DNA of 52,033 nt from Clostridia bacterium. Lineage in GTDB: Bacteria; Bacillota; Clostridia; Christensenellales; Aristaeellaceae. The DNA lies in NCBI GenBank assembly GCA_017410455.1, contig JAFQQT010000025.1, forward strand, positions 1 through 52,033. The letters run 5' to 3'. Positions 26,198-34,993 of the stretch are shown piece after piece (position 1 is the first letter of the stretch; each line of letters starts with the position of its first letter). The notes below the pieces were generated by a model. It ran no database searches and was not told the DNA's origin. It saw only the letters and a program-made list of their open reading frames with translations. Made by a program: the position numbers and the translations under genes.

Positions 26198-27085
26198 ATG
26201 GCAAAGTACATCCTGTCCGCCTTTGCGGACGAGGCATCCCCTGTATTTGACGAGCAGCTGCGCATCCTGAAGGAGGAGGGGATCACCCTCATTGAGCTGC
26301 GTGGTGCAGACGGCAAGAATTGCGCTGACCTGACGCTTCAGGAGGCGGCTGAGCTGCGCAGGAAGCTGGACGCAGCGGGGATCGGCCTGTCTGCGCTGGG
26401 TTCTCCCTTTGGCAAGTACCCGCTGGCCGAGCCCTTCGAGGCGCATCTGCAGAAGTTCCGGCACGGGCTGGAGCTGTGCCGGGTGCTGGGCGCAAAGCGC
26501 ATCCGCATGTTCAGCTTCTACCCGGCGGGAGAGATCGATGACGCCGCCCGCCAGGAGGTGCTGCGCCGGCTGGAGATCATGCTGACCCTGGCGGAGGAGG
26601 CCGGCGTGCAGCTGGTGCACGAGAATGAAAAGGGCATCTACGGCGACACGGCGGAGCGCAACGCGGATCTGCTAAGGCATTTCGGTGGCAGCCAGCCGGG
26701 CTCCGGCAGCCTGGGCTTTGCCTTTGACCCGGCGAACTTCATCCAGTGCGGCGTGAAGCCCATTGAGGCCTTCGACATGCTGCATGAGCGCATCACTTAC
26801 ATGCACATCAAGGATGCCCTGATGGCCGACGGCGCGGTGGTCTGCGCGGGCCACGGCGATGGTGATGTGCCGCAGATCCTGCGCCGCCTGAACGCGGAGC
26901 GGGAGGACGAGATCATCCTGACCATCGAGCCTCATCTGACCATCTTCAAGGGCCTCGAAGCCCTGCAGGACGAGGCGCTGAAGCACCACGAGAGCTACCC
27001 GGACAGCCGCACGGCCTTCCATGCGGCCGTCAGCGCCCTGAAGGGCATCCTTGCCGACATTGAGAAGGAGGAGAAGGCATGCTGA
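26198..27085 (+). CDS. Sugar phosphate isomerase/epimerase-like TIM-barrel protein
   Basis: A 295-residue TIM barrel of the xylose-isomerase-like AP_endonuc_2 superfamily. Conserved positions include LVHENEKGIYGDTAE (metal-binding Glu), FAFDPANFIQCG (Asp), YMHIKDAL (His) and a late Glu in ILTIEPHLTIF. I chose the ATG at 26,198 because AGGAGGAATT lies upstream; the longer frame from 26,132 has no such site. It overlaps the oxidoreductase gene by 7 bp. This pairing is common in pathways that rearrange inositols or unusual sugars (known from IolE/IolG-like pairs); the sugar here is unknown. Confidence 0.87.
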   Translation: MAKYILSAFADEASPVFDEQLRILKEEGITLIELRGADGKNCADLTLQEAAELRRKLDAAGIGLSALGSPFGKYPLAEPFEAHLQKFRHGLELCRVLGAKRIRMFSFYPAGEIDDAARQEVLRRLEIMLTLAEEAGVQLVHENEKGIYGDTAERNADLLRHFGGSQPGSGSLGFAFDPANFIQCGVKPIEAFDMLHERITYMHIKDALMADGAVVCAGHGDGDVPQILRRLNAEREDEIILTIEPHLTIFKGLEALQDEALKHHESYPDSRTAFHAAVSALKGILADIEKEEKAC

Positions 27086-28233
27086 AGCTTGGTATCATTG
27101 GCGTGGGCAACATCGGCTCGGCCCACTTTGGCAGCGTGATGCGCGGACTGTGCCCGGACATTGTTCTGACGGCTGCAGCGGACCGCCGCGAGAGCCGCCG
27201 CCAGTGGATCCGCGAGAACGGCCCGGCGGATATCGCCGTCTTCACGGAGGGCAGCGACCTGATCGCCTCCGGGGCCTGCGACGCGGTGCTGATCGCCACG
27301 CCCCATTACCAGCACCCGACCCTGGCGGCGGAAGCCTTCCGCCACGGCCTGCATGTGCTGTGCGAGAAGCCTGCGGGCGTGTATACCCTGCAGGTGCGGG
27401 AGATGATCGCAGCGGCGGATGAGCGGCCCGACCTGGTCTTTGCCATGATGTTCAACCAGCGCACCAACTGCGTCTACCGCAAGATGAAGGAGATGATCAC
27501 CAGCGGCGAGATCGGCGAGATCAAGCGCATGTCCTGGCTGGTGACGGACTGGTACCGCACGCAGTTCTACTATGACTCCGGCGCCTGGCGCGCCACCTGG
27601 GCCGGGGAGGGCGGCGGCGTGCTGCTGAACCAGTGCCCCCATCAGCTGGATCTGCTGCAGTGGCTCTGCGGCCTGCCGGCGAAGGTGCATGCCTTCTGCC
27701 ACGAGGGCAAGTGGCACGACGTGGAGATTGAGGACGACGTGACGGCGTACCTGGAGTTCCCGAACGGCGCGACGGGCGTCTTCGTCACCACTACCGGCGA
27801 CGCCCCCGGCACCAACCGCCTGGAAATCACCGGCACCCGGGGCCGCCTCGTCTGCGAGAACGACGTGCTGACCTTCGATAAGCTGGAGATGGACGAGCGC
27901 GCCTGGTGCAGGGTGTGCAAGGAGGGCTTCCGCAAGCCGGAATGCGAGCGCATCGTGGTGGAAACCGACGGCGCAAATCCGCAGCATGTGGGCGTGATGA
28001 ATGCCTTTGCCGCCGCCATCGCCGACCGGAAGAATCCCCTGGTGGCCGACGGCCGCGAGGGCATCCATGGCCTGATGCTCTCCAACGCCATCCACCTCTC
28101 CGCCTGGACGGGCGAGACCGTCACCCTGCCCATTGACGAAAGGAAGTTCTATGACCTGCTGATGGAGCGCTGCAGGACCTCCCGCCACAAGGCCGACAGC
28201 GACGTGACCATGGACACGGCGGGCTCGTACTGA
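27079..28233 (+). CDS. Gfo/Idh/MocA-family NAD(P)-dependent oxidoreductase
   Basis: A 384-residue dehydrogenase. The N-terminal Rossmann fold starts LGIIGVGNIGSAHFGSV (GxGxxG at about residues 7-12). The catalytic EKP motif is in HVLCEKPAGVYT (about residues 93-104). The C-terminal alpha/beta domain carries GGGVLLNQCPHQLDLLQWLCG, where the conserved Asp and His help catalysis. The ATG lies inside the end of the isomerase gene, with GAGAAGGAGGAGAAGG upstream. The two proteins probably act in one sugar or inositol catabolic route, the dehydrogenase oxidising a ring hydroxyl to a keto group. Confidence 0.9.
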   Translation: MLKLGIIGVGNIGSAHFGSVMRGLCPDIVLTAAADRRESRRQWIRENGPADIAVFTEGSDLIASGACDAVLIATPHYQHPTLAAEAFRHGLHVLCEKPAGVYTLQVREMIAAADERPDLVFAMMFNQRTNCVYRKMKEMITSGEIGEIKRMSWLVTDWYRTQFYYDSGAWRATWAGEGGGVLLNQCPHQLDLLQWLCGLPAKVHAFCHEGKWHDVEIEDDVTAYLEFPNGATGVFVTTTGDAPGTNRLEITGTRGRLVCENDVLTFDKLEMDERAWCRVCKEGFRKPECERIVVETDGANPQHVGVMNAFAAAIADRKNPLVADGREGIHGLMLSNAIHLSAWTGETVTLPIDERKFYDLLMERCRTSRHKADSDVTMDTAGSY

Positions 28234-28235
28234 AT

Positions 28236-28370
28236 GAATTAGGAATTATGAATTTGGTTGGGTGACCAAAGCTGCGGCTCGGTTTCGGGTCGCGGCTTTT
28301 TTGTGGCCTCTTTGCCTGGCTGCCACCTTTCGTTTTACAAATCAAATTCCGAATTCCGAATTCCGAATTA
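28236..28370. repeat. MITE-like intergenic element with heptamer-repeat ends
   Basis: The left end reads AATTAGGAATTATGAATTTG. The right end, three copies of TTCCGAA, is its imperfect inverse (AATTCGGAATTCGGAATTTG on the other strand). A second copy of similar design lies at 47,056-47,200. No coding capacity is seen. Confidence 0.55.
28268..28302 (+). terminator. Terminator after the isomerase/oxidoreductase pair
   Basis: AAAGCTGCGGCTCG and CGGGTCGCGGCTT form an imperfect stem with a GTTT-type loop, followed by TTTTT. It sits inside the repeat element described above, about 35 bp after the oxidoreductase stop. Confidence 0.65.
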
Positions 28371-28373
28371 AAT

Positions 28374-28402
28374 TTGACGCATTCGCTCAAAGCCTGTATA
28401 AT
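28374..28402 (+). promoter_or_regulatory. Promoter of recJ
   Basis: TTGACG (28,374-28,379) and a perfect TATAAT (28,397-28,402) are spaced 17 bp apart, 33 bp before the recJ start. It abuts the right end of the repeat element. Confidence 0.8.
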
Positions 28403-28435
28403 AGTCAGTATCTGACGAATCATGGGGGTGATGGC

Positions 28436-30787
28436 ATGCTGGACTACATCCGCAGGGGCACGGACAATCCTGCGCCCATCGGCGATCTGCCGCTGTGGCT
28501 CTCGGGGCTGCTGCGCAATCGCGGGATCGATACGCCGGAAAAGGCGGAGCGCTTCCTGCACCCGGCGCTTTCCCAGCTGCATGACCCCTTCCTGATGCAG
28601 GGGATGGACAAGGCTGTGCGCATCATCCGCGAGGCGGTGGCGGCGGGCATGCCCATCATCGTTTATGGGGATTATGATGTGGACGGCGTGTGTGCTACGT
28701 CGATCCTGCTGGAAACGCTCAGGGAGCTGGGGGCGGAGCCGGATTTCCGCATCCCCTCGCGCCACGAGGAGGGCTACGGCCTCAACTGCGGCGCCGTGCG
28801 GCAGATGGCGGAAACGCACCGGCTGCTGATCACCGTCGATTGCGGGGTGACCAACCACGAGGAGGTGCGCCTGGCGCAGCTGCTGGGCATGACCGTCATC
28901 GTCACCGACCACCACCAGCTGGCGGACACGCCGTCCCCGGCGGATGTGGTGCTCAACCCGCTGCTGGGGGAGTACCCCTTCCGGCGGCTGTGCGGCGCGG
29001 GCGTGGCGCTCAAGCTCACCCAGGCGCTGCTGGGGATGGACGCGGTCATCCGCCGGATTGAACTGGCGGCCCTGGCCACCGTGGCGGACATCGTGCCGCT
29101 GGTGGATGAGAACCGCGTCATCGTCCGCGAGGGCCTCCTGCGCATGGCAAAGACGGAGCGCCCCGGCCTGCGGGCACTGATGCAGGTCAGCGACGTGCAC
29201 CCGCCGGTGAACAGCGGCCATGTGGGCTTCCGCCTGGCGCCGCGGCTGAATGCGGGCGGCCGCCTGGAGGATGCGGGCCAGGGCGTGCTCCTGCTGACCA
29301 CGCAGGACGAGCAGCAGGCCAGCGAGATCGCCCAGCATCTGGAAAAGCGCAACCAGGAGCGCCAGGCCATCGAGCAGGAGATCACCCAGAAGGCCATCGG
29401 CATGATCGGCGAATGCGTGGATTTCCTGCGCGACCGGGTCATCATCGTCGTCGGCGAGGGCTGGAATCACGGCGTCATCGGTCTGGCGGCGGGGCGCATC
29501 TGCGAAAGGTACCATTTCCCCACCATCGTGCTGACGGTGCATGAGGGCGTGGCCGTGGGCTCCTGCCGGTCGATCCCGGGGGTCAATATCCATGGGATGC
29601 TCTCCCTGTGCAAGGATCTGTTCCAGCGTTTCGGCGGGCACGAGCAGGCCGCCGGCCTGACCATGGACGCTGCGCTCATCCCCGAATTGCGCCGCCGCCT
29701 GAACCTGGGCATCGACGAGAACTGCGACATGCGCTGCTACATTCCCCGCAGGGAGTACGATGTGGACGTGCGCCTGGCAGATGTGAACCTCGCCATGGTG
29801 GAGCGGCTCGAGCAGCTGCAGCCCACCGGCTACTGCAACCCCAACCCGGTCTTCCGCGTGCGCGACGCGCATGTGCAGGAGGCACGACGGGTGGGCAGTA
29901 CCCGCACGCACCTGAAAATCAGCCTGGAGGAAAACGGCGCCCTGCGGGGCGGCATCGCCTTCGGGCAGGGGGATTTTTCCGGTTCCGGTGTGGAGCGGGT
30001 GGACGTGCTCTTCACGCCCTCGCGCAACGAGTACCGGGGGCAGGTGACGGCGCAGCTGGAGGTGCAGGCGCTGCGCCCGGCGGCCTGCGCGATGACGCTG
30101 CCGGAGGAGGACACGCTTTTCCGTGCGCTCTTGCAGGAAATCGGGCTGCTCTCGTCGAATGATACAAAAATCTGCTGCGATATGCCGCAGGAGAAGCCCG
30201 CCGCCGTGCAGAAGCGCCTGACGACGGGGCGCGGCGTGCTGCTGCTGGGGCACGAACGCCAGGCGGCCTCGCGGCTGCTGGGCGAGGCGCGCGCCCGCCA
30301 GGACATCCGCCTGGATGTGGCAGCGGGCAGCGTGGCGGACGCCCGGGGCTTCAACACCCTGCTGCTGGGGCCGGAACTGGCGCTGCTGCAGGATGTGTGG
30401 ACGGATATCGTGCTGATCGATGGCGACATGCTGCCCGGCGAGGCGGCGGAGGTGGCTGCACGGTGCCCGCGGGCAAAGATCACCCGCCTGCCGGAGAACC
30501 CTGCGCTGCGGGAGCAGCTGCGCGGGATCACCCTGGACCGCGACACGCTGCGCCGCCTGTACCTGTGCCTGCGGCAGGGGCATGTGCAGAGCCTGCGCCA
30601 GCTGACGGAGGCAGCAGCCCTGAGCACCCCGCAGGTGCTGACCGGGATGACGGCACTCCAGCAGGCCGGGCTGGCGGAAATGACGCTGAGCCCCTTCATG
30701 GTGCGGCTGGTTCCGCTGCCCCGGGGAACGAAGGCGGATCCGCTGGATACGCCCGTGATGAAATATCTGCTGGCGCTGGGGCAGTGA
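28436..30787 (+). CDS. recJ: Single-strand-specific exonuclease RecJ
   Basis: A 783-residue 5'-3' exonuclease for recombination and mismatch repair. Catalytic motifs of the DHH superfamily: VYGDYDVDGVCATS (DYDVDG at residues 79-84), ITVDCGV, VTDHHQL (DHH at 158-160) and, in the DHHA1 domain, the GGHEQAAG block near residue 400. An OB-fold and a C-terminal extension of about 200 residues follow, which in Firmicutes RecJ replaces the minimal C terminus. I chose the ATG at 28,436 (GGGGGTGATGGC upstream) because the longer frame runs through the promoter and repeat. The 58-bp gap to rel holds no terminator, so they may be co-transcribed. Confidence 0.93.
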   Translation: MLDYIRRGTDNPAPIGDLPLWLSGLLRNRGIDTPEKAERFLHPALSQLHDPFLMQGMDKAVRIIREAVAAGMPIIVYGDYDVDGVCATSILLETLRELGAEPDFRIPSRHEEGYGLNCGAVRQMAETHRLLITVDCGVTNHEEVRLAQLLGMTVIVTDHHQLADTPSPADVVLNPLLGEYPFRRLCGAGVALKLTQALLGMDAVIRRIELAALATVADIVPLVDENRVIVREGLLRMAKTERPGLRALMQVSDVHPPVNSGHVGFRLAPRLNAGGRLEDAGQGVLLLTTQDEQQASEIAQHLEKRNQERQAIEQEITQKAIGMIGECVDFLRDRVIIVVGEGWNHGVIGLAAGRICERYHFPTIVLTVHEGVAVGSCRSIPGVNIHGMLSLCKDLFQRFGGHEQAAGLTMDAALIPELRRRLNLGIDENCDMRCYIPRREYDVDVRLADVNLAMVERLEQLQPTGYCNPNPVFRVRDAHVQEARRVGSTRTHLKISLEENGALRGGIAFGQGDFSGSGVERVDVLFTPSRNEYRGQVTAQLEVQALRPAACAMTLPEEDTLFRALLQEIGLLSSNDTKICCDMPQEKPAAVQKRLTTGRGVLLLGHERQAASRLLGEARARQDIRLDVAAGSVADARGFNTLLLGPELALLQDVWTDIVLIDGDMLPGEAAEVAARCPRAKITRLPENPALREQLRGITLDRDTLRRLYLCLRQGHVQSLRQLTEAAALSTPQVLTGMTALQQAGLAEMTLSPFMVRLVPLPRGTKADPLDTPVMKYLLALGQ

Positions 30788-30844
30788 CATGCCGCGCCAA
30801 GCAGGAGGAGAAGACGCAAACCCCAGGGAAGGGAGGTTCACAAG

Positions 30845-33043
30845 ATGACGTATACCGTATATGAAGCGATGCCGCTGGAAGCGATGATGGCCCGCGTGCA
30901 GAAGTACCACCCGGGAGACGGCGCAGAGCTGGTACGAAAGGCCTATCTGTTCGCCGAGGACGCCCACAAGGATCAGAAGCGCAAGAGCGGGGAGCCTTAT
31001 TTTATCCATCCCTGCTTTGTGGCCAGCATCCTGACGGAGCTGATGATCGACCCGCCGACGATTGCTGCAGGCCTGCTGCACGACACGGTGGAAGATGTGA
31101 AGACCGTGACGCTGGACACGCTCCGCAGGGAATTCGGCGACGAGGTGGCCTGGCTGGTGGACGGCGTGACGAAGCTGGACAAGCTCGATTTTGCCGACAA
31201 AGAGGAGGCACAGGCCGAGTCCCTGCGCAAGATGATCTTCGCCATGTCCAAGGACATCCGCGTGGTGCTCATCAAGCTGGCAGACCGCCTGCACAACATG
31301 CGCACCCTCAAGCATCAGGCGCAGCACAGGCAGGTGGCCATCGCCCGGGAAACCCTGGACATCTATGCCCCCCTGGCGCACCGCCTGGGCGTGTACGCCA
31401 TCAAGCAGGAGCTGGAAGACCTCTCTCTGCGCTACATCGACCCGGCTGGCTATCAGAACCTGGTGCAGCTGGTGGGCCAGAAGCGCTCCGAGCGGCAGGA
31501 GAACATCCGCATGGTCATCTCCGAGCTCTCCGCCAAGCTGGATGAGATGCACATCCACTATGACATTGACGGCCGCCCCAAGTCCTTCTACAGCATCTAC
31601 CGCAAGATGGTGCTGCAGAACAAGCCCTTCGACCAGATCTACGACCTGATCGCCATCCGCGTGCTGGTGGATTCCGTGGCGGACTGCTACGCCGTGCTGG
31701 GTGCGGTGCACACGCTGTGGAACCAGATGCCCGGCCGCTTCAAGGACTACATCTCCGTCCCCAAGGCCAACATGTATCAGAGCCTGCACACCACGGTGAT
31801 GGGCGGGCGCAAGATGCCCTTCCCCTTCGAGGTGCAGATCCGCACCTGGGAGATGCACCGCCTGGCGGAATACGGCATCGCGGCCCACTGGCGCTACAAG
31901 GAGGGCGGCGGCAGCGGCAGCCTGGACGCCAAACTCTACTGGGTGCGCCAGATTCTGGACTGGTCCAGCGACGCCCGCGACTCCAAGGAGTTCGTCGCAA
32001 CGCTGAAAACTGACCTGTTCGCCGAGGAGGTCTTCCTCTTCACCCCCAAGGGCGATGTGATCTCCATGCCCAAGGGCGCGACTCCGCTGGATTTTGCCTA
32101 CCGGATCCACTCCGCCGTGGGCAACAAGTGCGTGGGCAGCCGCATCAACGGCAAGATCATGCCCCTGGATACCCCGCTGCAGACCGGCGACCGGGTGGAG
32201 ATCATCACCAGCGCCAGCTGCAAGGGTCCGTCCACGGACTGGCTGCGCATCTGCACCACGCCCCAGGCCAAGGCGAAGATCCGCGCCTTCCTCAAAAAGG
32301 AATTCAAGGAGGAGAACATCGAGCTGGGTCGCAGCATGGTGGAGCGCGAGTGCCGCCGCCGTGGCCTGGCCCCTTCGGACCTGCTCAAGCCGGAGTTCTA
32401 CGAGCAGATCATGCGCAAATACGGCTTCACCGGGCTGGATGATATCTTTGCTGCGGTGGGCTACGGCGGCATGGCGGCGGTGTATGTCGTCAGCCGCTTG
32501 GTGGAGGAGCAGCGGCAGGCTCAGCAGAGCGCGGCACCCAGGATTGAGGATCTCATCGCGCCCGAGGAGCCCGTCCGGGCCCGTGCCGCGTCTAAGGCGC
32601 ATCACGGCGTGATCATGCCCGGCATGGCGGATGTGGACATCCCGGTGCGCTTTGCCCGCTGCTGCAGCCCCGTGCCCGGCGATGACATCGTGGGCTACAT
32701 CACCCGCGGCCGCGGCGTGACCATCCACAAGGCGGACTGCGTCAACGCCTGCGCCGCTGAGCAGGAGCGCCGCATCGATGTGGACTGGGCGGATGAGAAC
32801 GTGGGCTCCTTCGACGTGTCGGTGAAGGTGGTGGCCTACGACAAGCCCAACCTGCTGGTGGAGCTGGCCTCGGTCATCAGCGAGATGAACATCACCATCA
32901 AGAACTGCACCGCTGCGGTGGAGCCCAAGACCCGCATTGCCACCTTCCGCTTCGTGGTGGAGATCCGGAGCCGCGAGCAGATGGACAAGCTGGTCAAGCA
33001 GCTCATGCGCAAGAGCGACGTGATCGACGTCTTCCGCGCTTAA
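30845..33043 (+). CDS. relA: Bifunctional (p)ppGpp synthetase/hydrolase Rel
   Basis: A 732-residue long RSH enzyme that makes and degrades the stringent-response alarmone. The hydrolase domain keeps the HD motif in GLLHDTVEDV (residues 79-80). The synthetase domain has PKSFYSIYRKM, then YDLIAIRVLV and YQSLHTTVMG, ending in VQIRTWEMHRLAEYGIAAHW. TGS (VFLFTPKGDVISMP), helical and RIS/zinc regions (RFARCCSPVPGD) and a C-terminal ACT domain follow. All parts look intact, so both activities are expected. GGGAGG precedes the ATG. The TAA stop lies inside the first palindrome of the 156-bp repeat that follows. Confidence 0.95.
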   Translation: MTYTVYEAMPLEAMMARVQKYHPGDGAELVRKAYLFAEDAHKDQKRKSGEPYFIHPCFVASILTELMIDPPTIAAGLLHDTVEDVKTVTLDTLRREFGDEVAWLVDGVTKLDKLDFADKEEAQAESLRKMIFAMSKDIRVVLIKLADRLHNMRTLKHQAQHRQVAIARETLDIYAPLAHRLGVYAIKQELEDLSLRYIDPAGYQNLVQLVGQKRSERQENIRMVISELSAKLDEMHIHYDIDGRPKSFYSIYRKMVLQNKPFDQIYDLIAIRVLVDSVADCYAVLGAVHTLWNQMPGRFKDYISVPKANMYQSLHTTVMGGRKMPFPFEVQIRTWEMHRLAEYGIAAHWRYKEGGGSGSLDAKLYWVRQILDWSSDARDSKEFVATLKTDLFAEEVFLFTPKGDVISMPKGATPLDFAYRIHSAVGNKCVGSRINGKIMPLDTPLQTGDRVEIITSASCKGPSTDWLRICTTPQAKAKIRAFLKKEFKEENIELGRSMVERECRRRGLAPSDLLKPEFYEQIMRKYGFTGLDDIFAAVGYGGMAAVYVVSRLVEEQRQAQQSAAPRIEDLIAPEEPVRARAASKAHHGVIMPGMADVDIPVRFARCCSPVPGDDIVGYITRGRGVTIHKADCVNACAAEQERRIDVDWADENVGSFDVSVKVVAYDKPNLLVELASVISEMNITIKNCTAAVEPKTRIATFRFVVEIRSREQMDKLVKQLMRKSDVIDVFRA

Positions 33044-33351
33044 GGGGCGCTGCCCCTTAAGGATCCCTGCCAGAGGGCCATCGGCCCTCTGGACTCCCAT
33101 TCTCGCGATTGAGTCGCGCGCCTCCGGTTTGGCTGCGCGCGCGTGGGGGTGGGGGAGCGGCTTTCATCATAGTAGAATCATCGGGCTCTCCTGAATTAAG
33201 GGGCGCTGCCCCTTAAGGATCCCTGCCAGAGGGCCATCGACCCTCTGGACTCCCATTCTCGCGATTGAGTCGCGCGCCTCCGGTTTGGCTGCGCGCGCGT
33301 GGGGGTGGGGGAGCGGCTTTCATCATAGTAGAATCATCGGGCTCTCCTGAA
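33040..33351. repeat. 156-bp sequence duplicated in tandem between rel and dtd
   Basis: Copy 1 (33,040-33,195) and copy 2 (33,196-33,351) are head to tail and differ by one base (G at 33,084, A at 33,240). Each holds three hairpins. The first has TTAAGGGGC and GCCCCTTAA arms with a GCT loop. The second has CCAGAGGGCC and GGCCCTCTGG arms, weakened by the one difference in copy 2. The third is a GC-rich CGCGCGC/GCGCGCG pair. Copy 1 supplies the stop codon of rel. The stretch has no protein gene. The hairpins may terminate or protect the rel message. Confidence 0.9.
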
Positions 33352-33384
33352 ACATGGAGGGCCTTTCTTGAAGGAGGAAGTACC

Positions 33385-33834
33385 ATGCGCTGTGTGATTC
33401 AGCGGGTTACGTCCGCTTCCGTCGCCATCGATGGCGAGATCGTCGGCCGGTGCGGCAAGGGTTACATGATCCTCATCGGCGTGTCCGTGGACGATACGGA
33501 GAAGGACATGGAATACATGGCCACGAAGATCCCGACGCTGCGGATCTTTGAGGATGAGAATGGCAAGATGAACAGGTCCATCCTGGATGTGGGCGGGGAG
33601 ATCCTGGCTATCAGCCAGTTCACGCTCTATGGCGACGCGAGAAATCAGCGCCGCCCCGGCTTCACCGCTGCCGCCCGACCGGACAAGGCCATCCCCCTCT
33701 ATGAGGGTCTGGTGAAGGCCTGGCGGGAGCAGGGCATCCACGTGGAAACCGGCGTCTTCGGTGCGGACATGCAGGTGTCCCTCACCAACGATGGCCCGGT
33801 GACCATGCTGATGGACTCGACCAAACTGTTCTGA
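33385..33834 (+). CDS. dtd: D-aminoacyl-tRNA deacylase
   Basis: A 149-residue enzyme that removes D-amino acids (notably D-Tyr) from tRNA. It begins [20 protein letters not shown]. It carries the conserved [18 protein letters not shown] block (catalytic SQFTL) and the [11 protein letters not shown] block, where the Gly-cisPro motif (GP) excludes L-amino acids. Length is typical. AAGGAGGAAG lies upstream of the ATG at 33,385; an upstream in-frame start at 33,265 would run through the repeat. The rel-dtd order is common in Firmicutes. Confidence 0.95.
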   Translation: MRCVIQRVTSASVAIDGEIVGRCGKGYMILIGVSVDDTEKDMEYMATKIPTLRIFEDENGKMNRSILDVGGEILAISQFTLYGDARNQRRPGFTAAARPDKAIPLYEGLVKAWREQGIHVETGVFGADMQVSLTNDGPVTMLMDSTKLF

Positions 33835-33870
33835 AAACGCCCAAATGGTACCTTATTGGGAGGAATTCGC

Positions 33871-34431
33871 ATGCTGCAGATGAAAACCCTGTCCGTCGGC
33901 AACCTGGGAACCTGCTGCTACATCGTGTGGGATGACGACTCCGATACCTGCGTGGTGATCGACCCCGGCGCGGAGCCGGAGCGCATCCGCCGGGCCTGCG
34001 AGGGTCTGAAGATCGAGGCGATCCTGCTGACCCACGGCCACTTCGACCACATCGGCGGCGTGACGGAGCTGGCGGCGGATGGCGCGGAGATCGTCATCCA
34101 CGAGGCGGACGCGCCCATGCTGCGGGATGCGCAGCTCAACGCTTCCTGGCTGGTGGGGGATCGCGTCACCGCGCCGGAAGCCACCCGCACCATCCGCGAG
34201 GGCGATGCGCTGCACTATGCGGGCGCGGATTTCGCCGTGCTGCACACACCAGGGCATACGCCGGGCTGCGTGTGTTATCAGGCGGGGACGTGGCTGTTCA
34301 CCGGCGACACGCTCTTTCACTACGGCTATGGCCGCACCGACCTGCCCGGAGGCAGCATGACCCAGCTGGGGGCGTCGCTCCGGCGGCTGATGCCGCTGGC
34401 GCAGGCGTACGATATTTTCCCGGGGCACTGA
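33871..34431 (+). CDS. Metallo-beta-lactamase-fold hydrolase, shortened at the C terminus
   Basis: A 186-residue protein of the glyoxalase II/YcbL-like group. Metal motifs: LLTHGHFDHIGG (HxHxDH), HTPGHTPGCV, FTGDTLFHYGYGRTDLPGG, and a last ligand in IFPGH. The frame stops right after that final His (TGA at 34,429-34,431), where relatives usually continue with G-x-x-T and about 15-20 more residues. All metal ligands remain. GGGAGGAATT precedes the ATG. The gene is common after rel-dtd in Clostridia. The substrate may be a thioester such as S-lactoyl-glutathione or a bacillithiol analogue, but this is not certain. Confidence 0.88.
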   Translation: MLQMKTLSVGNLGTCCYIVWDDDSDTCVVIDPGAEPERIRRACEGLKIEAILLTHGHFDHIGGVTELAADGAEIVIHEADAPMLRDAQLNASWLVGDRVTAPEATRTIREGDALHYAGADFAVLHTPGHTPGCVCYQAGTWLFTGDTLFHYGYGRTDLPGGSMTQLGASLRRLMPLAQAYDIFPGH

Positions 34432-34444
34432 GGAGGGGTTCGGC

Positions 34445-34975
34445 ATGATTTTCTATCAGGATGAGGAGTTGGTCGTCCGCAACATGGACGAGGCTGACGC
34501 GCAGGTCTTCTTCGACGGATATACCGCGCAGGGCTGGCATCCGGACATGGAGTACTACCGCATGCGCCTCAGGGATCAGGCGGAGGGCAAGTGCGTCGCG
34601 CTGACAGCGGTGTATCAGGGAAGCCCCGCCGGCTCCCTGTACCTGTACAGGACGGTGGATGCAGGCCCCTTTGCGGGCAGGGGAATCCCGGAAATCGTGG
34701 ATTTCGGCGTGCTGCAGAAGTACCAGCGCAGGGGCGTTGGCGACCGCCTGATGGACGCGGCGGAGCAGATTGCCGCGCAGCAGGCGGATTCTGTCTGCCT
34801 GGGCGTTGGCCTGTGCGCCGAATATGGCAGCGCCCAGCGCATGTATGTCCGGCGTGGATACATCCCCGATGGCTCCGGCGTGTGGTATCAGGGCAGGCAG
34901 TGCGTGCAGTATGAAAGTGTCTGCACCATTGACGATGATCTGGTGCTGTACCTGTCCAAACGCCTGCGCAGCTGA
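34445..34975 (+). CDS. GNAT-family N-acetyltransferase
   Basis: A 176-residue acetyltransferase. The fold elements are seen at DEELVVRNMDEADAQVFFDG at the start, IPEIVDFGVLQKYQRRGVGD (beta4 and the acetyl-CoA pyrophosphate loop Q-R-R-G-V-G), LMDAAEQIAAQQAD and the C-terminal AQRMYVRRGYIPDGSGVWY. The acceptor cannot be predicted. It starts 13 bp after the truncated hydrolase, with GAGGAGGGG upstream, and precedes hemZ by 18 bp, so it is part of one operon from dtd on. Confidence 0.87.
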   Translation: MIFYQDEELVVRNMDEADAQVFFDGYTAQGWHPDMEYYRMRLRDQAEGKCVALTAVYQGSPAGSLYLYRTVDAGPFAGRGIPEIVDFGVLQKYQRRGVGDRLMDAAEQIAAQQADSVCLGVGLCAEYGSAQRMYVRRGYIPDGSGVWYQGRQCVQYESVCTIDDDLVLYLSKRLRS

Positions 34976-34993
34976 CTCACTCACAGAGGTTGA

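Noticed and set aside
28345-28370. TTCCGAA repeats as a CRISPR-like array
   Set aside because: The units are 7 bp with no spacers and no cas genes nearby; they form the end of an inverted-repeat element.
28121-33100. A 1659-codon minus-strand open frame opposite recJ and rel
   Set aside because: It is an antisense shadow caused by high GC at third codon positions. The plus strand encodes two well-known enzymes.
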